64,000 nucleotides of DNA, from contig NC_056538.1 of assembly GCF_910596095.1 (NCBI RefSeq), positions 34,693,922 to 34,757,921 of the forward strand. Reading direction: 5' to 3'. How positions within the stretch are numbered: position 1 is the stretch's first letter; each line of letters starts with the position of its first letter. This stretch comes from Thunnus maccoyii. Lineage: Eukaryota > Chordata > Actinopteri > Scombriformes > Scombridae. The position numbers and the translations under genes were made by a program. The notes beneath the pieces were generated by a model that saw only the letters and a list, made by a program, of their open reading frames with translations, made no database searches and was not told where the DNA came from. Below are positions 59,230-64,000 of this stretch, one piece after another.

Positions 59230-59890
59230 ACAGTAAATTATTATATATTAAGTCAAGATTTTGACTTTTAATTCAAAAGTAAGAGATCAAATCAAAACAT
59301 GAGACTTTGTCAGAACTGATGAACTAAATCAGATGAGTCAAGTTTTTAAAAGTTTAAGTCAAAATAATAAGTTTTGACTTTTTTAAATGCAAAATTATGA
59401 GATGAGACAAAAGTTTGCCTTAAAGTCATAATTATGAGAACAAGCCAAGGTTATAAGTCAGAATTATTAGATACATTTTACTGTGTCAAATTATAAGAAA
59501 TAATAATCATTTTAAGTAAAATGTATCATACTTAGTGAAGGTTTTGACTTTTTTCAATCAAAATTTAATTTAAAAATCTTATGTTTTAAGTCATAATTGT
59601 GAAGCAATGAGTCAAAATGTAGATTTATTAGGTAAAAGTTAATAATTACAAAGTCAATGTTTTGACTTTTTATAAGATTGTGAATAAAAAGTCAAACTTC
59701 AGACTGTTTTGACTTTTTAGACTTAAGTTTTTATTTTCAAATAAAAAAAATAGATAAAAATTATTAACATTCTCACTTTGTGATTCACAATTATGATAAA
59801 ACAATTTAAATTTATGAGATAGTCAAAATGTTAAGTCAAATACTAAGTCATACATTTAAGATAGTGAGTCAAATATAATATAAACATATA
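59230..59890. repeat. Degenerate GTCAAAA/TTTTGAC-rich region
   Basis: Very AT-rich sequence in which AAGTCAAAAT, TTTTGACTTTT, TTATGAG and related words recur every 20-50 bases on both strands. It resembles a decayed minisatellite or stacked MITE ends. A smaller stretch of the same flavour is at 45125-45260. Confidence 0.6.
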
Positions 59891-60959
59891 TTTTTAGTTT
59901 TTAAATGCTGATACACAAGAGATATAATGTTGTATTAAACCATAATTTAAATTCTGAAACTTCCTGAAAAACAGATTTTCTATTTAACAGAACACATAGC
60001 TGGATAAAATGTATTTATTGAAACTGAGAATTACATTCGATACTTCCATATCCTTGTGAGCTACATGTTGTATTTGTAATTCATATTGTACATACTGTTA
60101 TTTAATAATGCACAGCTATATTTTCATAACAAGGCATGGGTGTTTAATAACCACATATATTAAACGTGTTTTTCATGTTGTTTATAAAGGCATATTTTAC
60201 ATAGTGCATGTATATTCAAACAATTTATATGATAGAAATATATTTACTGCATATGCTTACATGAATAATATTATATAATAAAAAGAAATTTCCACAAAAA
60301 TCTGTTTTGATTTGAAACTCTCATGATTGTAGATTTTAAACGTTCCTCACTTACAACAAGCAGCAGACTGGATTCATCTCTAGAAACTTTGTTCAAACAT
60401 CTCCTGATACATCTGAGCTGCTTCGCCTGTTAACTTATTACAACAGTTAATCTAGTAAAGGAGGTTTGTACCACAGACTATCAGCTGGCAGTTACATAAT
60501 GTAAACATGAATAAACAGTAAATAAGTGATAATCAGAGCCGCCACTAGATGTCAGTGTGTCTCGTTCTTCTCTGTGTTACTGTTCACTCACCACACAGTG
60601 AAACTCTACATCCCAGCTGCTTTAACACAGTAATCACCCTGCTGTTCACATCACTCATTGTACAGAGCTGTGATTTCTGGTTAAAGATGATTATGTTGCT
60701 GCTCTACAGGGCCTCAACCTAATCTGACTTTATGTATCTGTGGTTTTTGGATCACAAAGAAACTGAAAATGTAAATGATTTAAAATTTTATGATCATTAT
60801 GTCTATGTATGTCTCTGATAAAGCTTCAAGACACATCTGCTCAGGTTGAAAATGTTCCAGTTCGAAGGACATAGCACAAACCAACACACCCTCATAATTA
60901 AACAACCTGACAGGTCGATCGTACCTGCAACCAGACAGACTCATAGCAGCGTTTTCTAT

Positions 60960-61225
60960 CAGTAGTCGAGGTCTGGTTGGGTTTAGGGAAAGATCATGGC
61001 TTGGGTTATAATGATCACTTGAAATGTGTTTTTTACTTCCTTAAAGCTATGGAACCTTTGTCGTCATGGCAACAGTAAACACCACAACAATCATTACAGT
61101 TTTTTAAAAAAATGTCACAATTCAGCTGGAAACAGGAAGTGAACAGCGGAACAGAACCTCCTCCTAATATGGAAAATTGTCACCTTATATTGACGTCATC
61201 TGAACTTCGTCACTTCTCTGGGTCA
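60960..61225 (+). repeat. Dispersed repeat, copy 2 of 2 in the window
   Basis: Homologous to 45746-46110 in the same orientation (GGGAAAGATCATGG, GTCATGGCAACAGTAAACAC, GTGAACAGCGG, TTGACGTCATCTG). The family is unknown to me. Confidence 0.6.
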
Positions 61226-64000
61226 TAATTACTGCGTAAACGTAACTATGGGTCGTTTTTGCCGACTGAATTTTTGAGTCAGGCAAATGTTTTCTTCATG
61301 TTCAGTCTGAAAGAACAACACTCACACCGCTGTTAGCTTATCATGGTGGAGAAGCTGAAGGTTTTAGCTCTCTGCAGGCTTAACAAAGCCTGACTCGTCT
61401 CAGCTGAGAGGCCTGATGAAAGACAACACACTGACCCTCCAGTTTAGAGAGTTGAACATTGTGTAAGAAATCTTCAACCTTCAGCAGAGAAGTCTGGAAT
61501 GACCGGATGACTCCCAGTAGTGAAATCCTTCTGGAAGTCAGAGATGTGAACAAAAATCTACTGGAGCCAAAAACCAGAATCACCTACGAACATGAAACAT
61601 CCAAACCATGTAACATCAGTGTTTACAAAGTGAACAGTGTCCCAACAACAACTACTTTTTGTACCATTAGAGTGGTTTCCACTAATGAAAAGAATTTTCA
61701 GAAATTTACTGTAATATTTTACAGTTTTTTTTGTTTTTCTACATTACGTGTAAATGTCATAAAAACACAGTAAATTATTTTTATTAAAAATATTCACATA
61801 AAATTCATAAAATAAAGGCTGTAATCTGTAAATTAATATAATGGAATATTATACTTTTTTTAACAGGATTTTTCAATTACCTAATGGTCTTGAATGTTAC
61901 GTTACATTGAATTCTATGTAAAAATACAAATAATACACATCCTATTACTGAATGTAAAATTAAAGCAAAAGTTTTTTTACTTAAAATATAATGTTAAAAA
62001 AAGTTTTTTTAAAAAAAAAAGTTAAAAAAGTAAAAAAAAAACACTGTCAGATATTGGTAAAAGCAAACAAAAAAACCTTTAGTTATCCTACAAAGATTTT
62101 TTTTTTTAATACAGATATTTACTGTAGACATTATCTGCATTTTTACAGTCCAACTGTTGTTAAATAAAAACAAAAAAAATATAAAATATTGCTAGAATGC
62201 TAAATAAATGTATAAATGTGCACAAAAAAAATGAAAAACATTGCATAAAATACCTTAAAAGTACCTAATTTAAATAATGTCTTGTTCTATACAGTATTCT
62301 TTTGTAAATTCATAGAATTATCTAATTTATCCTTAAGACTGCCCCATCAAAACACAAATTTCTGGATGTAAAACACAAAAAAAATATGCAAAATTATATT
62401 CAAGTTATCCTCCTTTAACACCCATTAATAGTATCTTGAGAGCTTTAGGCTTTAATTGTATGTGATTATCTCATCTATTTACAGTAAATTCCTGGTAAAA
62501 ATATTGGTTTGATACTGCACAAAAAAATAGGATCATGCGAAAATGGCTTACAAAAACATAATTTTAATAATCATTACCTTAAACAAACATTATCTGAAAG
62601 TAATTACAAGCAACTATCCAATAGATCTACACACTTTTCCAATTAATGTATGAGATTTACTGTATATAAATAGTATTTGACAGTAATTACAAGCAACTAT
62701 CCAATATATCCGTCTGACACTCTTCTTCAGAGGGATATTTCTTATATATTATGTGTACACTGCCATCATTCTTCAGAACCTGCCACTTATAGGGTGCTTG
62801 AGGCTAAAGAGAGCTATTGTATTTAGGTCTTGATGCACAACATATTGGTGTTGGGGCTACATATCAAATCAAATGGTGATAAAAATGTATGTTTGTTGTA
62901 TCCCATGTTCCATCCTAATGCTGAGGAAAGACTAGGGCTGAAACCCTTTTTTGCTGCTGTGCATCATCAAAAAAGTGATTTACACTTATTTGTGAGGGCT
63001 GACGACTTAATTTGTTTTTTTTGTGAGATGCTGCCATGACAGTGTTTTTTGTTATCATACATACTGACATGTGCAACACATGCTTATTTTAAAAAAAGAT
63101 AAGTAATTTCATTTAAGTGACAGCTAGTATGCTAGTGTTAATAAGTTTAGCCAGTTAGCTTGATAAGTTACTAATATTATTTATTAAAGAAGCATCAGAC
63201 CGCCCAGCTGCTTCTATTTGCTGCTGGTAAATACGTTACCAGTAACCTGCTGTCTACCGACTAAGTTAGTGTTGGTGTGAAGAACACACAATGAAACACA
63301 ATGCAGTAAGATTTACAGTGTGGTAGTGAAATGAGTGTGGTGTGTGTAAAGTGCTGTGTGTGTAATGTGCAGACAGGTAATTTGTGTTCATTTTTCATAA
63401 GCCTGGTAGTCTGGTGGAAAAACCTGTCTCGGAGCCTGCTGGCTCTGGTTTTGAGGCTGCAGTACCGTTTACCAGATGGCAGAAGGTGAAACAATCCGTA
63501 GTTGTGGTTAGAAATACAGTTGTAATACACTTGGAAAATAATAGAACACCTCAAAATATGTATGTTTTAATGTAATGTTAGTATATGTGTCACAAATTTA
63601 TTGATAAAATAAGTATTTTAATCATGATAATTATTTGAACTTTGCATCACCCAGCCTCTTCCTGAGTTGTTTTGCATTGCTGGCATGGTTTTCCCAGGCA
63701 CAGCCTTCACATACGGCCTGCATGGTTATTGGAAGGTTTAGGGCCTCAACATCCCCATGGTCATACCTAGCCTCACCACCCTGCAGGAGGGCGCTCTCAG
63801 CCAGGGGAAAGCCTGGTGGAGTTTAAGTTTAACTGCTTCTGGGTGCTACAATGCATGACCCAGGCCTACTTTCTGTTTACCAGGTGTGTGCACTAGCTCA
63901 CTCACTGTATAGATCAGTGGCTAAACCGCACTGTCATGTTGGAATTATTGCATGACGTAGGGCTAGGTAGAGAGAGCGTGATCAAAACTGGAGGAAACTC
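61226..64000. other. AT-rich intergenic, no gene
   Basis: No supported gene. From 61740 to 62600 it is very AT-rich with poly-A and poly-T runs. A 23-bp phrase (TAATTACAAGCAACTATCCA and following) is repeated at about 62601 and 62683. The segment at 63395-63500 (AGCCTGGTAGTCTGGTGGAA) resembles a common fish dispersed repeat. Confidence 0.4.

Noticed and set aside
63635-63826. 63-residue frame at the right edge
   Set aside because: No domain or splice context. The surrounding sequence looks like a dispersed repeat.

Overview
This is a stretch of vertebrate chromosome, almost certainly from a teleost, probably a percomorph. The genes are intron-bearing or single-exon vertebrate genes. The intergenic DNA is AT-rich and full of fish-type repeats: L2-like, L1/Tx1-like and endonuclease-bearing LINEs, a Penelope-like element, a Tc1 relic, piggyBac- and hAT-type MITEs, a solo LTR, and (TG)n and (GAT)n microsatellites. 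Nothing bacterial or viral in organisation was seen.

Layout. 1-4.1 kb: the last three coding exons and 3' end of a sterol-exporting half-transporter, abcg1, on the + strand. 4.1-9.5 kb: repeat-rich spacer with a MITE, a solo LTR, a long TG repeat and a piggyBac MITE with intact TTAA target duplications. 9.5-49.5 kb: a cluster of eight closely related single-coding-exon odorant receptor genes. Seven look intact and one is frameshifted. Their order is A(+), B(-), C(-), D(-), E(+), F(+), G(+, broken), H(-). Two further fragments of the same family lie at 14.2 and 50.1 kb. E, F and G are recent tandem copies of one gene, each preceded by one or more units of a 1.3-kb repeat, which also forms a four-unit array at 27.7-33.1 kb. 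50-55.2 kb: LINE and Tc1 remains. 58.2-59.1 kb: a ninth receptor gene (I) of a clearly different, OR51/52-like family with GC-rich codons. 59.1-64 kb: AT-rich spacer with no supported gene.

How the parts relate. The receptors are seven-transmembrane GPCRs, presumably each expressed in a subset of olfactory neurons. Seven of the eight cluster genes (all but A) carry the same roughly 100-bp module 250-400 bp upstream of the start codon, in the gene's own orientation, with a TTTAAA or similar box. This is probably the proximal promoter or non-coding first exon. E, F, G and H also share a CAG/TAGAATTG splice-acceptor-like site just before the coding exon.

The most interesting signals are evolutionary. 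A 136-bp coding block (intracellular loop 1 to extracellular loop 1) is nearly identical at the nucleotide level in all eight cluster genes while the rest of each gene has diverged. In the E/F/G triplet, upstream flanks and coding regions give conflicting relationships. Both point to ongoing gene conversion or unequal crossing-over, with the 1.3-kb repeats as a plausible substrate. All readings are by eye from the sequence; no alignment or database search was run.
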